Source of the DNA: Malachius bipustulatus
Lineage: Eukaryota; Arthropoda; Insecta; Coleoptera; Melyridae
Direction of reading: 5' to 3'
Assembly: GCA_910589415.1 (NCBI GenBank)
Contig: OU342630.1
Span: 17,145,867 to 17,209,866, forward strand
Length of the DNA stretch: 64,000 nucleotides
The notes beneath the pieces were generated by a model. It had not been told where the DNA came from. It saw only the letters and a program-made list of their open reading frames with translations, and did no database searches. A program made the translations under genes and the position numbers. Shown piece by piece: positions 10,274 to 22,138 of this stretch; the stretch's first letter is position 1; each line of letters begins with the position of its first letter.

Positions 10274-11181
10274 GAGAAGGGAAAAGAAGAAACCACCAGA
10301 CCACCGGTGACATCATCAGAAGAAAATCCCCCATACTACAAGAAAATTTTCACAACCTGACAACCTAGCATACCTACCTAGAGCAAGAGAGACGCATCTA
10401 ACAAAGGAATAACTTTTGTATAGATGTCAACTGTCACTCGGACAACTTTCAACCTTCATTCTTACATTCAGTCTGACATGACACAGAGACCCGGTCTTCT
10501 TTTTACTTTTCCTCTCCCTCTACTACCAGTAACTCATGACAACTAGACCATTAAAAAAATTGTTTCAGAATTAATTAAAAAAGAAGAACCATGTAATCGA
10601 CCATCTTAACCTGAAATGAAATTTAATTAAAGTATAAAAAAGAATTGCACTCATGTAACTTTCAAGCTAGTCATCCAACCAAAGAAAATGATTCTTAAAT
10701 TAATAACTACTGTGTGATAACTAATTTTAATTGTGAATGTGTTTTTAAGTGTTGCTTTTGCGAGAAACTATGTCATTGTTCCTTAAAATCGGTTGTTTCA
10801 GACCAAAAGGTCAAAGAGCCCCAAAGATGGCATGTGCCTTTCAGGACTAGTTGATAGTGCTTCTTAAAGTAATTGAGATATATAAAATGTAATTTACCTG
10901 CCTGCTTTAGATGTTGTTTGGTTCTCATGGAACAAATTTTAAGAAAAACCTCATGTTTTGTGAGTATTAATTCTTGATATGATTCAAGCCCTAATGGGTG
11001 GTTCAGTGTTTGATTCCTGTTTTTGTATTTTTTAGACTAGCCACTGAAGATGGATTTAAAAATAAATCGAAACGTTTGGCTCAAGAAAAACCCAGAGTAC
11101 TCTTTTTTTGCCCTACTCATCGAACTCCCCACTAGTTGTGTAATCGTTGTTTTAACTTAGTCGATGACTAATAAAGGATAT

Positions 11182-11184
<3 letters not shown>
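10274..11184 (+). mobile_element. Penelope-like unit, copy A3
   Basis: Longest copy of the unit, arranged head to head with A2 across a 17-base centre (10257-10273). It ends with AATAAAGGATATTAT and a TA microsatellite (11183-11217). The hammerhead-like hairpin is at 11039-11081 with one extra G next to stem II. No protein is encoded. Confidence 0.55.
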
Positions 11185-11209
<25 letters not shown>

Positions 11210-11218
<9 letters not shown>

Positions 11219-12887
11219 TTCTCCAAAATCGCGAAATTTCGATTTTAAAAACGCTCCTGTGGCTTTATCTTTCAAGATTAGTGAACGAAATTTTGGGTCC
11301 TTGTAAAGCTTTGGAATGACGTTGGATTTTCGTTGAAAAACTTTCCAAAAGTCCCATCACTTCTACAGGGTGTCCCTTCAAAATTCCATGAACCCGGTTT
11401 TTGTCATCTCATTTCAGGTCGCAGTTTTGAATCTAGGGGGCTGAAATTTTTGTGGGAGTAAGATATCTATAAAAACTGGTCTGGTATTGTACTTGAGCAA
11501 AATCGGTCGAGCGGTTTCAAAATGGCGGTCATTTTAATTTTTGAAAAATTTGCTAATATTTGAACCCCTGTATGAGCAAGATGGAAAAAAAACTTTGAAA
11601 CCAAATCAACAGGGTTTGAAGAAAATTATTTCAAATTTAATTTAATGTAACAAAATTTACATTACTTTTATTATTAAGCCAGTGGCGTGGATAGGAAGGT
11701 GGTAAAAATGGCTAAATTTCCCTAACAATTTATGAGCACATTTTTGAAGCAATTGAACTGAAATTTTTACAGTAGATAACTATACTAATAGCCTTTAACA
11801 CTTAAAAATTTCAAGAAGTGAGTAAGAAAAATGGCCGAGATATTCGAATTTTTTTACATGATGTTTATTTCTCTAAAATTTTAAGAACGCTCCAGTAGCT
11901 TAATTTTTCAAGATTAATGAACGAAATTTTTTACTTTTGTGAAACTTAGGGATGACGTTTGATTTTCACAAAAAAACATTTACCTAAAATTGCGCTACTT
12001 TTACAACGTGTCTCTCCAAATTTCCAAAAAAAAAAACGGGTATGAGGCACGGTTTCTGGTCGCTGTTTTCAATCTAGGGGGCTGAAATTTTTTTGGTAGT
12101 AAGATAACTGCAAGTAGTCGTATGGTACTGCATTTGAGTTAAATCAGAAGAGCCGTTCCAAAATGGCGGCCTTTTCAATTTTAGGAAAAATTGATAGATT
12201 TTGAACCCCTAAATAAGCCAGTTAGAAACAAAAACTTTTAAACGAAATTAACATTACTGGAAGAAAATTATTTGAAATTTGAGTTATAAAATATTGAGTT
12301 AAAATATTGCAATAAAATTTGCAATATTTTTATTATTAAGCCAGTGGCGTGGGTAGGAAAAAGGAAAAAGGGCTAAATTTCTATAACTGTTTATGAACAT
12401 ATTTTTGAAGGAATTGAACGAAAATTTTTCCAGTAGACAACTATACTAATAAACTTCAAAATTCAAAGATTTCAAGAAGGAAATAATAAAAATGGCGGAG
12501 ATATTAGAATATTTTTACATATTATGTTTATTCCTCTAAAATTTAAAATTTTCGGTTTTCAAAGCTCCCCTTTCACTTTTTCCGTTCTATAAAAGGTAGT
12601 CTAAAAAATAGTATTTTTTAAGTAAAGTTAGCCAGTGGCGGGCATAGGAAATGGGCCAAAATTGTTCAATTTTGCCAATGATTTTTTTTGTTTTGTTAAA
12701 TTTAAAAATTCATTCTAAGGCATGCACGGTTTAAAACGAAATGAAATGCAATTGTCAGTAAGCCACTACGCGAATATCACCTGACTATGTAAAATTTCAG
12801 AAAGCCAATTTAACAAGCGGTGAAAATCAGAATTGAATCGCATAAAAATACACTATTTCTGCGATTGATGCGCAAGAAGGTTTTTTC
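11210..12887 (+). repeat. Left arm of a 10.7-kb inverted repeat
   Basis: Pairs in inverse orientation with 20127-21950. The arm is itself made of about two and a half direct copies of a ~660-bp unit (starts near 11217, 11865 and 12525; recurring ATTTCTCTAAAAT, the CGTTCATTAATC-type block, and GCCAGTGGCG). It is bounded outside by a TA microsatellite, as is the other arm. No coding frames. Confidence 0.75.
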
Positions 12888-12891
12888 ACTA

Positions 12892-13697
12892 TACAGTGTG
12901 TGTCACAGGCATGGTACACCCCGTCGCATATTCTCGATAGAGCGCACTTTTTAGCACAAAATTGAATTTTTTCCCACATCCGTTTTTTTCGGAAATGTTA
13001 CCAATTTTTTATTTTTAAATGGGACACCCTATATATTATTATATTTTTGGATTCTGTACATTTGTACGAATCCAACAATACCACATAAGTACCTACCATT
13101 TTAAATGTCAAATTTGTTTTTATTTAATTTTTTATTTCTCAATTATAGTGTGCCATGACTATTTCGTTTTACTCCAATTGGATCATCTAATGCTAGAAAA
13201 ATCGAATTTTTGTTCAAAGTACTAAATTAAGTGATCTATGGATAAATAATGCGCACCGGAATGATTTTTTTGAGCTGGATTCATTTTTTACAAATGGTAC
13301 CATATTGGTACCGAGGTACTATCTACTAGTATTCTTAATAAGGGACATTTTGGTGTACCCATTTTGCATCTGTGACGAACACAACTGAAGTCATGGCACA
13401 CTATAATTGAGAAATAAAAAATTAAATAAAAACAAATTTGACATTTAAAATGGCACTTATGTGACATTGTTAGATTTGTACAAATGTATAGAATCCAAAA
13501 ATATAATAATATATAGGTGTCCCATTTAAAAATAAAAAGTTGGTAACATTTCCGGAAGAACCGGATGTGGGAAAAAATTCAATTTTCTGCTAAAAAGTGC
13601 GCTCTATCGAGAATATGCGACGTACCAAATTTCAAAAAAATATATCAAAAATTAAAGAAAAAACAGGGGGCGTACCATGCCTGTGACACACACTGTA
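12892..13697. repeat. Foldback, 806 bp, ends TACAGTGTGTGTCAC
   Basis: Left end at 12892 is inverted at 13683-13697. The arms pair over about 330 bp (shared GCGCTCTATCGAGAATATGC and TGGGACACC blocks), with a 40-50-bp block near 13620-13680 present on only one side. It sits just inside the left arm of the large inverted repeat. No gene. Confidence 0.75.
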
Positions 13698-15609
13698 TAT
13701 ATTCGCCAAATTACTCGTCACAAACTTAAACTGTGAAAATTCGATTGTCTCAGAAAAACTGAAAATGTAGTAATATGCAGGGTGTGCCACTCAAAATATG
13801 AAAAGTGGTGGCTACTTCCGGTATCACTGGAAGTGGTATAGGGTTGTAAATATTTTTGTTCGGTTCGTCGAAATTGAAAACATAAAATGACAAAATTTTC
13901 AGTTTTCAATTACAATCATTTTATCGTTTATGAATGCCCTTTAAGGTTCGATATCACGTGAATTTGGAGACTTAATTACGACGATGTCAGATGTATAACA
14001 TAAGTTAAAAAAAACCAATCCGACCGTTCTAGTGTAGTTTCTTTTTTTATTTACTTCTTTGGTGGTCAAACTACTAAACTATAAGGTTCTCGCGTCTCAC
14101 CCTAAAGAAGAAAATTTTGAAGAAAACTTTTTTTGAGTGTGATAGATTTTTGGTTTCCCTAATTTTTTTAATACAGAATGACATGAAAATCCAATATGGC
14201 GGCCATTAGAAAAACAAAAGTTGACTATGAATTTGAATACTCTGAGATCTAGTTGGCTTTTAAAGTTTTTGAAATGTCAAATGGATTTTAACGGCTTATG
14301 TAAGCCTACAAAAAATTATTTATTAATCTCCAATAATGAAAAATATTTTCAGTTTTTTTCGGGATATTTCAGAAACTGTCCCACAATTGTATGTCTCGAC
14401 GGATTCGAGATGGCAACAAAATAGAGCAGCTTTTCTGTAAATCAACGGACCCTGTATCTCTTAGCGTTTAGGGGACACCTACCCATGGTGAGCTCTGAAA
14501 TAAGGACACACTGTATTATATGTATATGTATGTCAGTGCCCTTTACAGACAGTACATTCTATACACATTTAGATTTTATGACCTAAAGATATAATCTTTC
14601 AAATTTTCTGAAATGCAACCCTGATGGAGAAAAAATTGTCATATAACATGAAGTCTGGAATATCTTCAGTTTCGACAGAAACGGGTTTCTTACCTTGGTT
14701 AATCATAAACTTACTAAGAAAGAAAAAGTTTCCCCTAAGACACTCTCATGGTCTCGGGTAGTCCCAAAGTTCCCCCTTAAGTAGTGGTTGAAATACCTGA
14801 AGCGACTCAACTCAAGTGTCCTATACTCGTATTATTCCTTTGCCGGACTCGTATATTTCAAGTCGCTTCCCGAATCCCGTCCTATAGTCCTGGCGCGGCA
14901 AACGCTTTCCGGTGGATAAATTCTCCTAAAAGTGTATACATATACTTTCTGATTGGTCATCATCAAAAAACAATATTAAATAAATACAATGGACCCACCT
15001 ATGTGAATAAAATTATTTTAAAACAATTAGGTAGGTTTCTACCTATTATTATTCAAATATTTATTTATGCCAAGTAATGTGCACAAAATCGTTAAACAAT
15101 GTCGCTACCTACTTTATTTTTATTTATTTTTTCTACTTTATTGTCATAATGTTTTACGGTAATGGCACTAATGGCAGTTTATAAATCATAAATTAATATT
15201 ACATTCCTGGAAATTATAAGAATTCATGAGACAACAACAAACAACGATTGTGTAAGTGATAACATTTTTATTTGTCTAGGTGTTATTATGTGTATAAGCA
15301 CGTAGACACTGCTGCTATACGAAGGGAACTAGAAAAACTTTCCAGAAAGCAAAGAAAAAGTAGCTGATCTTAGAGTCTTTACTTTTCAAATAAATCTTGA
15401 TTGTGACTCAATCTAGGTAATTTCGTCACTCCTATACCTATACGATACAGTACAGACGACAAGGAGATTAATTATTGTCACACAGTGAGATTGAGATTTT
15501 TGTATTGTGAGAAAATCGCACTTAGCTAGATGAAAAATATGATATTTTTCCGTTTTTTCTGTTCACAATAATTGCGAACTTCTTTGTTATTAGAGCTGAA
15601 GACGGTAGG
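13698..15609. other. Repeat remnants and gene-free DNA
   Basis: 13760-14110 resembles the arm of the 32902-33757 foldback (GGGTGT end, ACTTCCGGTAT...GGAAGTGG, AAGGTTCTCGCG), heavily diverged. 14450-14520 has another degraded TACAGGGTG-type end. The frames at 14221-14424 and 14784-15077 match no family. Nothing else is seen. Confidence 0.45.
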
Positions 15610-15734
15610 TATAGTCGACCAAGGAAATGATCTAATTGTTAAACTGTCATATTTTATGACTTCAACAGTATTTCAATAATCCAAAAATTGATAAAATGAC
15701 AGAAGTCGTTTCGTTATATCTCTGGTCCAACTAT
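15610..15734. mobile_element. Small MITE, copy 1
   Basis: 125 bp with about 25-bp terminal inverted repeats (TATAGTCGACCA... and ...TGGTCCAACTATA), rich in TATTTTATGAC/GTCATA. An almost identical copy is at 48190-48323. TA at both ends fits a Tc1/mariner-type TA target; that is an inference. Confidence 0.7.
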
Positions 15735-15974
15735 ATTATATTATTACATTTCCATATTGTCTGCAGAAAATCGAATTTTAAAAACAAGTGAAAATTGACA
15801 TTTTTCGATATTCAAGACCATTTACAACGAAAACGCTCAAGATATCGAAAAAAAGTTACATGTCCCTATCTTAGATTTTCATCTGGTATCCTACTGTGCA
15901 GTTGAAATGTTTATACAGGGTGATAAAAAAAAAATCTGAAATTAGAAAAAATAAAAAATTGAAAAATATTTCTA

Positions 15975-17359
15975 TACAGGGAGTCCCAAGATTTCTTTAT
16001 CAAGGGATATCCGCGTTATTTAAAAAAGTAAACAAATGAAATTCGGGAAATTTCAACCATACCCCTAAGGCTTTGCAGCTGCACCCTCAATGCCCATTTA
16101 CGCCTTTCCACTCCTAAGTAATTATCCCTTACTTTTTTTTCAAATAACACCCCTATATTTTTTTGCTCGACAGGATTGTTGACTTCTTTCTGAATTTTAA
16201 TGTCACACGATTTTTTAAATCGAGACATATCAGGCACGCCGAAAACAATATAATATCATAACAAACGAGGGTTGTCAAGGAATAACCATTATTAATATTT
16301 AATATGCCATTAAAATCACAGAAGCAATTATTATTATTAACGCCTATACCAGTAACACCGGTATTACTAGTTAAGGTCCGTTGGAGGAAACATTAACACA
16401 AAAAACAAGCAATTAATTACAACTTTTACAACTTCCGACTAGAAGCATAGAACTCCATTAATTTTCACAGCACTCTAGAGTTCCAGCTCCCCCAAAGGCA
16501 TTAACTCACCAATACAAGTGGATTGGAAACGAGTGCTGCTGGTTTTCCTTTTTTTTACGACAAGAAACATAGAACTCCATTAATTGTCACAGCACTCTAG
16601 AGTTTCAGCTCCCCCAAAGGCATTAACTCACCAATACAAGTGGATTGGAAACGAGTGCTGCTGGTTTTCCTTTTTTTTACGACAAGAAACATAGAACTCC
16701 ATTAATTGTCACAGCACTCTAGAGTTTCAGCTCCCCAAAGGCATTAACTCTACAATACAAGTGGATTGGAAACGAGTGCTGCTGGTTTTCCTTTTTTTTC
16801 CCGACTAGAAGCATAGAACTCCATTAATTGTCACAGCAATCTAGAGTTCCAGCTCCCCAAAGACATTAACTCTAAAATACAAGTGGATTGGAAACGAGTG
16901 CTGCTGGTTTTCTCTTTTTTTTCTGACTTGAAGCATTATAGAACTCCATTAATTGTCACAGCACTCTAGAGTTCCAGCTCCCCAAAGGCATTAACTCTAC
17001 AATACAAGTAGATTGGAAACGAGTGCTGCTGGTTTTCCCTTTTTCATTCCGACATGAAGCATAGAACTCCATTAATTGTCACAGCACTCTAGAGTTCCAG
17101 CTCCCCAAAGGCACGATTTAAAAAATCGTGTGACATTGTGTTCAGAAAGAAGTCAACAATCCTGTCGAACAAAAAAATATGGGGGTGTTGTTTGAAAAAA
17201 AAAATAGGGGATGATTACTTAGGGGTGGAAACGTAAAGGGACATTGAGGGTGCAGCTGCAAAGCCTTAGGGGTATGGTTGAAATTTCACGAATTTCATTT
17301 GTTTATTTTTTGAAATAACGCGGATATCCTTTGATAAAGAAATCTTGGGACACTCTGTA
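15975..17359. mobile_element. Foldback with a satellite array as its loop
   Basis: Inverted arms of about 250 bp, 15975-16230 and 17107-17359, begin TACAGGGAGTCCCAAG and end TTTTTTAAATCG. Between them lie about 150 bp of unique DNA and then a tandem array. The 73-codon frame in the left arm (16016-16237) has no family match. Confidence 0.75.
16446..17115 (+). repeat. Tandem array, about 5.5 copies of 122 bp
   Basis: The block CATAGAACTCCATTAAT recurs at 16446, 16568, 16690, 16812, 16934 (with a 3-base insertion) and 17060. Copies are 90-97% alike by eye, and each ends in a T-rich run with variable linker. The last copy stops at GCTCCCCAAAGGCA, where the right arm begins. Confidence 0.9.
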
Positions 17360-17392
17360 TACCGTAGAATTTTTTTTAATGATAATGCGCAT

Positions 17393-19640
17393 TCACTGCA
17401 GGGAAATTCCTATAACGCTCTGGGGGCGGTGCATGAACGGAGATGTCGATTCACGTTGGTCTTGAATCGCTGCAAGTTGTATTCTTCGGGAAACATGCCC
17501 TTTGGAATGCTATTCCAAAGTGATGCGGTTCTATACATAAAAGAGGTCTGAAATAGGATGGTACGAGGTGTAATAAGCTGAACCTGATACGGATGAGCGT
17601 CTGCGGCTCGACGTGTATTTCTGCCCGATCCATGCCAAGACATGTTCGCTCCGACGTTCACTCCAAGTAAATGAAGAGTGAAAAAGCTGGAGTAAAAGAG
17701 TGTCCCGCCATCACCATATCTGCCTCCAAAACGTTGGCTTTTTTGGAGAAGATGACTGCTTGGGATTTCCAGCATTAAATTGAACTTGGTTTCTATCGCC
17801 CCAAGCTTGAATGTCTTGTAAGTCATTGTTAAGTATGGCAACTTCTTGCTCCCTGCGAGTTTGTGCGTCGATGGCAGATGTTCGCGCATCTAAGGTATAA
17901 GAAGATAGGAGTGCGCTGTCGTCGGCAAAACTGTATATTGGATTTTTTGTTGTTTCAAGCAAGTCGTTTATAAATATTAGAGAGTCGGAGATAGAATGGA
18001 TCCCTGAGGCACACCGGCATTGATGGAAAAGGTCTCAGAAAGAACTCCATCGACTGCCACCTGTAATGAACGATCTCTGAGATAACTCGGCGCAACCCCT
18101 CGAGACTCCCCTGTGGTGCTCGATTGCGCTGTTGCACACCTCGGTGACGTAGGTGAGGAGGTCACCGGCTGACCTCTGTTTGCGGAACCCGTATTGGCGG
18201 TCGCTGATTATATTAGCTCTTTCCAAGTACTTTAAAAGATGTTGGTTAATATAGCTTTCTCCATAATCTTGGATATTACTGAAAGCAGTGCCACTGGTCG
18301 ATAATTATTTGGTATAGTCTTTCTTTAGAATAGGTTGGATTCGGTGCACATTTCCAGCAGGAAGGAAATATTCCCTTTTTATACGACAGATTGAAAAGTC
18401 GACTAAAAACAGATGACAGCTCAGTGGCGCATTTTTTAAATACGATAACACGTACGTCATCGGGCCCAGAAGCTTTATTTGGGTCTAAGGCTAACATAAT
18501 GCTCTTTATGACACGCTGTAGGAAAACAATGTCTGACATTTTGGACTCCGCGGAAGGGATCATTGGCGGAGTTCTTCCCCGAAAGTCGACGGAAGAGAAG
18601 AGTATGAAGAAAAGACTCCCGCCAACAAGTTCGCCTTCTCAGTAGCCGTAGATGCGATAGTCCCGTCTATCTGTGTAAGTGGTGGAATCGTGGATCTGGT
18701 GAAGTTCTGGCTGACCGCCTTAGTTACCGACCAAAAAGATTTCGAACCGTTAGGGCAGGAGAGAAGTTTGTTCCTAATTCTTATGTTGTGAGTTTCCTTG
18801 GTTTGATCTATTATATCTTTGCATCTGTTTCGAGCAAGGATGAAATTGTTGTGGTTTATGCCGTCGGGGCTCTTTCACCATTAGCGAAAAGCCAGTTGTT
18901 TGAAGGCGATAGCTTCTTTGAATCTTTTGTTGAACCAAGGTTTGCTGTTTGAGGGCTGTTTTTTTGAAAAGGGAATGTAGGCTTCCATGTCTGTTATAGG
19001 ATGACTTGAGCAACTTCCCTAGCACAAACAGATGTATCATTAGAACCGAAACAAACACTCCTCCATGGAAAATCTCGATAATATTCCCTGAGTTCTTCCC
19101 ATTTAGCAGATCTATAGTGCCAGACTACACGCGGTTTACTTGCTTCTTTACTACTAGTACCTAATTGGTAGGACACAAGATGTTGAGACGAGTTTGTGGT
19201 CTGAGGAACCCAGTGGGGCTTTCACCGTGATAGTATGTATATATTTAAGGGTTCGTGGTCAAAAACAGATCCAACAGGCTAGCGAACTCTCCCTCGCGAT
19301 CAGGAATGCGGGTTGGTTCATCAACGATGAGCTGGGTAAAACCACAGCTGATCGCAAACGATTCCGTTTCACGGCCTTCTTAATCAGTGGAGTTTGAGTA
19401 GTTAAGCCAGTTGATGTTGTGTACATTAAAATCACCCAAGATGGATATCTCGACTGGTAGTTTATCTGTATGAAGTCAACAGTTTTTGTCAGGGACAAAA
19501 AAAAGTGTCCTATACTGTGTATCGCTGGGTGGTCAGTATAAACAACAGATGAATCTCGTCGTTTGTCGGTCTGTTATCCTAATCCTAATCCACATGACGT
19601 TAAAGTCATGGGGATCAAAGACCTTGGCAGGAGAGGTCAC
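17393..19640 (-). pseudogene. Decayed non-LTR retrotransposon (family R-a, copy 1)
   Basis: Read on the minus strand from 19640 to 17393. First the endonuclease (GDFNVHN near 19435-19415, then a LIDEPTR-like stretch). Then reverse transcriptase pieces: KASGPDDV and FPSCWK near 18450-18370, QYGFRK near 18205, GVPQGSILSP near 18010, and the FADD box near 17930. Last the C-terminal YRTASLWNS/PRT region to 17410. Stops and frameshifts break it throughout. Compared with the copy at 39115-39785, about 370 bp is deleted at ~17632. Jockey/CR1-like by motif; exact clade not assigned. It lies inside the 10.7-kb inverted repeat. Confidence 0.8.
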
Positions 19641-19739
19641 TTCTGACAAAAATGCCAATTCCGAAGTTGCGTCTAAATCGGGAATGAAAGTAATATCCTG
19701 GATAAAGATAATTAGCTTTATTAACTTTATTATTAAGAA

Positions 19740-20110
19740 TAGAATATTATTTAAAGTTAATATAGAGATATGTAAGTCGTTTTCCGATATCTTGAGTCAT
19801 TTTCGTTGTTTGGAAATAAAAAATGCCGATTTTCACTTGTTTTTAACTCATAAAACTATTCAGTTTAAAAACAAACCAAACAAGAAAAAATAAGATTGGT
19901 TTTACAGTTGGTGTTTAAATTCAAAAGTTTTTGAGTTATAAACAAGTGCAAACCGTCATTTTTAAAGTTCAAGGCCCTGTACAACGAAAACGGTTCAAGG
20001 TAGAGAAAAACGGCTTACATGTCCTAATTTTAACTTTTCATGTACTATCCAATGATGTAGATGAAATGTTTATACAGGGTGATAAAAAATTTGAAAAATT
20101 CCGAGATTTC
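19740..20110. repeat. Fragments of the GAGTTATAAACAAGTG foldback family
   Basis: Two inverse pieces (19760-19865 and 19900-20085) carry the TTGTTTATAACTC/GAGTTATAAACAAG and CGAAAACGG blocks typical of the foldbacks at 32493 and 56776, ending in a TACAGGGTGAT sequence. They abut the right arm of the large inverted repeat. Confidence 0.6.
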
Positions 20111-20126
20111 TCCACGCGTCGACAAA

Positions 20127-21950
20127 TAAAAAAACCTTCTTGCGCATCAAACGCAGAAACAGTGTATTTTTATGCGATTCAACTATGAAAATTTTTGCCG
20201 CCTTTTAAATTGGCTTTCTGAATTTGTCAATAGTCAGGTCGAATTTGCGTAGTGGTTTACTGTGAAAATTTCATTTCATTTCGTTTGAAAGCGTGCCATA
20301 AAATAGATTTTTACATAATAAACCAAAAAAAAATTGGCAAAATTTAACAATTTCGTCTCTTGTCCTATATACCCGCCACTGACTAACTTTAAAAAGTTAC
20401 AGGCGAGTTCTGAAAACCGAACATTTGAAATTTTAGAGAAATAAACATCATGTAAAAAAATTCGAATAACTCCGCCATTTCTCTTATTTGCTTCTTTAAA
20501 TTTTGGAGAGTTACAAGCTATTAGTGTAGTTGTCTACTCCGAAAATTTCAGGTAAATTCCCTCAAAAATGTGCTCATAATCAATTAAAGAAATTTAGCCA
20601 TTTTTATCATTTCACCCACGCCACTAGCTTACTAATGAAAATAATAAAAATTTTATTGCATTAATTCAAATTTCAAATCATTTTAATCCAACCTTGTTAA
20701 TACAGGTTTGTAAGAGTTTTTATTTTCTGCAATTGGGGTTGGCAGGAGCAGTCATATCTGCATGGGTGGTCCTGCCCGAGCCGAGCGCGATGAAAACGGT
20801 GCGCGCTGGTCTGGTGCTGGTGCTGGTTTTAAATCAAGCAGTCCCGGGTCTGAATATTACATTCAATCGTTAAGTTATTAAACAAGCCTTTAATTGTCAT
20901 CCTCATTATTTTGTTGTGAAAAGTTTTCTTTCTATATTGCTTATACAGGGACTAAAAAATAGCCTTTTTCCCTAAAATTCAAAAAGCCGCCATTTTGAAA
21001 CGGCTCGATCGATTTTGCTCGAAAAATGCAATACCAGACCACTACTTGTGGATAATATCTTCCTCCCATAAAAATTTCAGCCTCCTAGATTGAAAACTGC
21101 TACCAGAAAACCGTGCCACAGGACCGGATGTTTCGAAATTTTAAAGGACACCCTGTAGAAGTAACGCGACTTTTGAAAAAATTTTCAACGAAAATTTAAC
21201 GTCATCCCGAAGTTTCACAAGAGTAAAAAATTTCTTCCACTAATCTTGAAAGATGAAGCTACACTAGAGCGTTTTTAAAATTTTAGAGAAATTTACATCA
21301 TGTAAAATAAATTTAAATATCTCCGCCATTTTTTTTATTTGATCCTTGAAATTTTTGAAGATTAAAGAGTATTAGTATAGTTGTCTACTGTAAAAATTTT
21401 AGTTCAATTCCTTCAAAAATGTGCTCAAAAACTGTTATAGAAATTAAGCCATTTTCACTCTTTTCCTACCCACGCCACTGGCTTAATAATGGAAAAAATT
21501 CAAATTTTTTTGCATTAACTCAAATTTCAATTAATTTTCTTTCAATCCTGTTAACTTGATGTGAAAGTTTTTTTGCCATCTTGCTCATACAGGGGTTCAA
21601 ATATTAGCAAATTTTTCAAAAATTAAAATGACCGCCATTTTGAAACCGCTCGACCGATTTTGCTCAAGTACAATACCAGACCAGTTTTTATAGATATCTT
21701 ACTCCCACAAAAATTTCAGCCCCCTAGATTCAAAACTGCGACCTGAAATGAGATGACAAAAACCGGGTTCATGGAATTTTGAAGGGACACCCTGTAGAAG
21801 TGATGGGACTTTTGGAAAGTTTTTCAACGAAAATCCAACGTCATTCCCAAATTTTACAAGGACCCAAAATTTCGTTCACTAATCTTAAAAGATAAAGCCA
21901 CAGGAGCGTTTTTAAAATCGAAATTTCGCGATTTTGGAGAAATATATATA
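20127..21950 (-). repeat. Right arm of the 10.7-kb inverted repeat
   Basis: Inverse of 11210-12887 with the same internal direct-repeat structure, diverged by an estimated 10-15%. It is longer because of a ~190-bp insertion at 20735-20925. Outer end GGAGAAATATATATAT borders a long TA microsatellite (21942-22003). Confidence 0.75.
20735..20925. other. GC-richer insertion in the right arm
   Basis: Absent from the matching position in the left arm (around 12200). It contains a GC-rich stretch (CCTGCCCGAGCCGAGCGCG) and an AT-rich tail with TTAAGTTATTAAACAAGCC. It could be a SINE or a solo LTR; neither can be shown by reading. Confidence 0.4.
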
Positions 21951-22002
21951 TATATATATATAAATATATATATAAATATATATATAAATATATATATATA
22001 TA

Positions 22003-22138
22003 TCGTGGGCAGGTGAATTTTGGAAAACTACTTTTTCGTGATCTGGGGGTCATGATCGATGGACATTTGATGAGTTTGGGTGATTTTCGAAAAGTGATGT
22101 CGTCCTCAATAGTGTATTTTTTGTTAAAAAATACACTA
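22003..22138 (-). repeat. Module M1, copy 2 (inverted)
   Basis: Inverse of 6371-6506, ending in the same TAGTGTATTTTTT hairpin at 22109-22138. It borders the TA microsatellite that closes the large inverted repeat. Confidence 0.75.
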
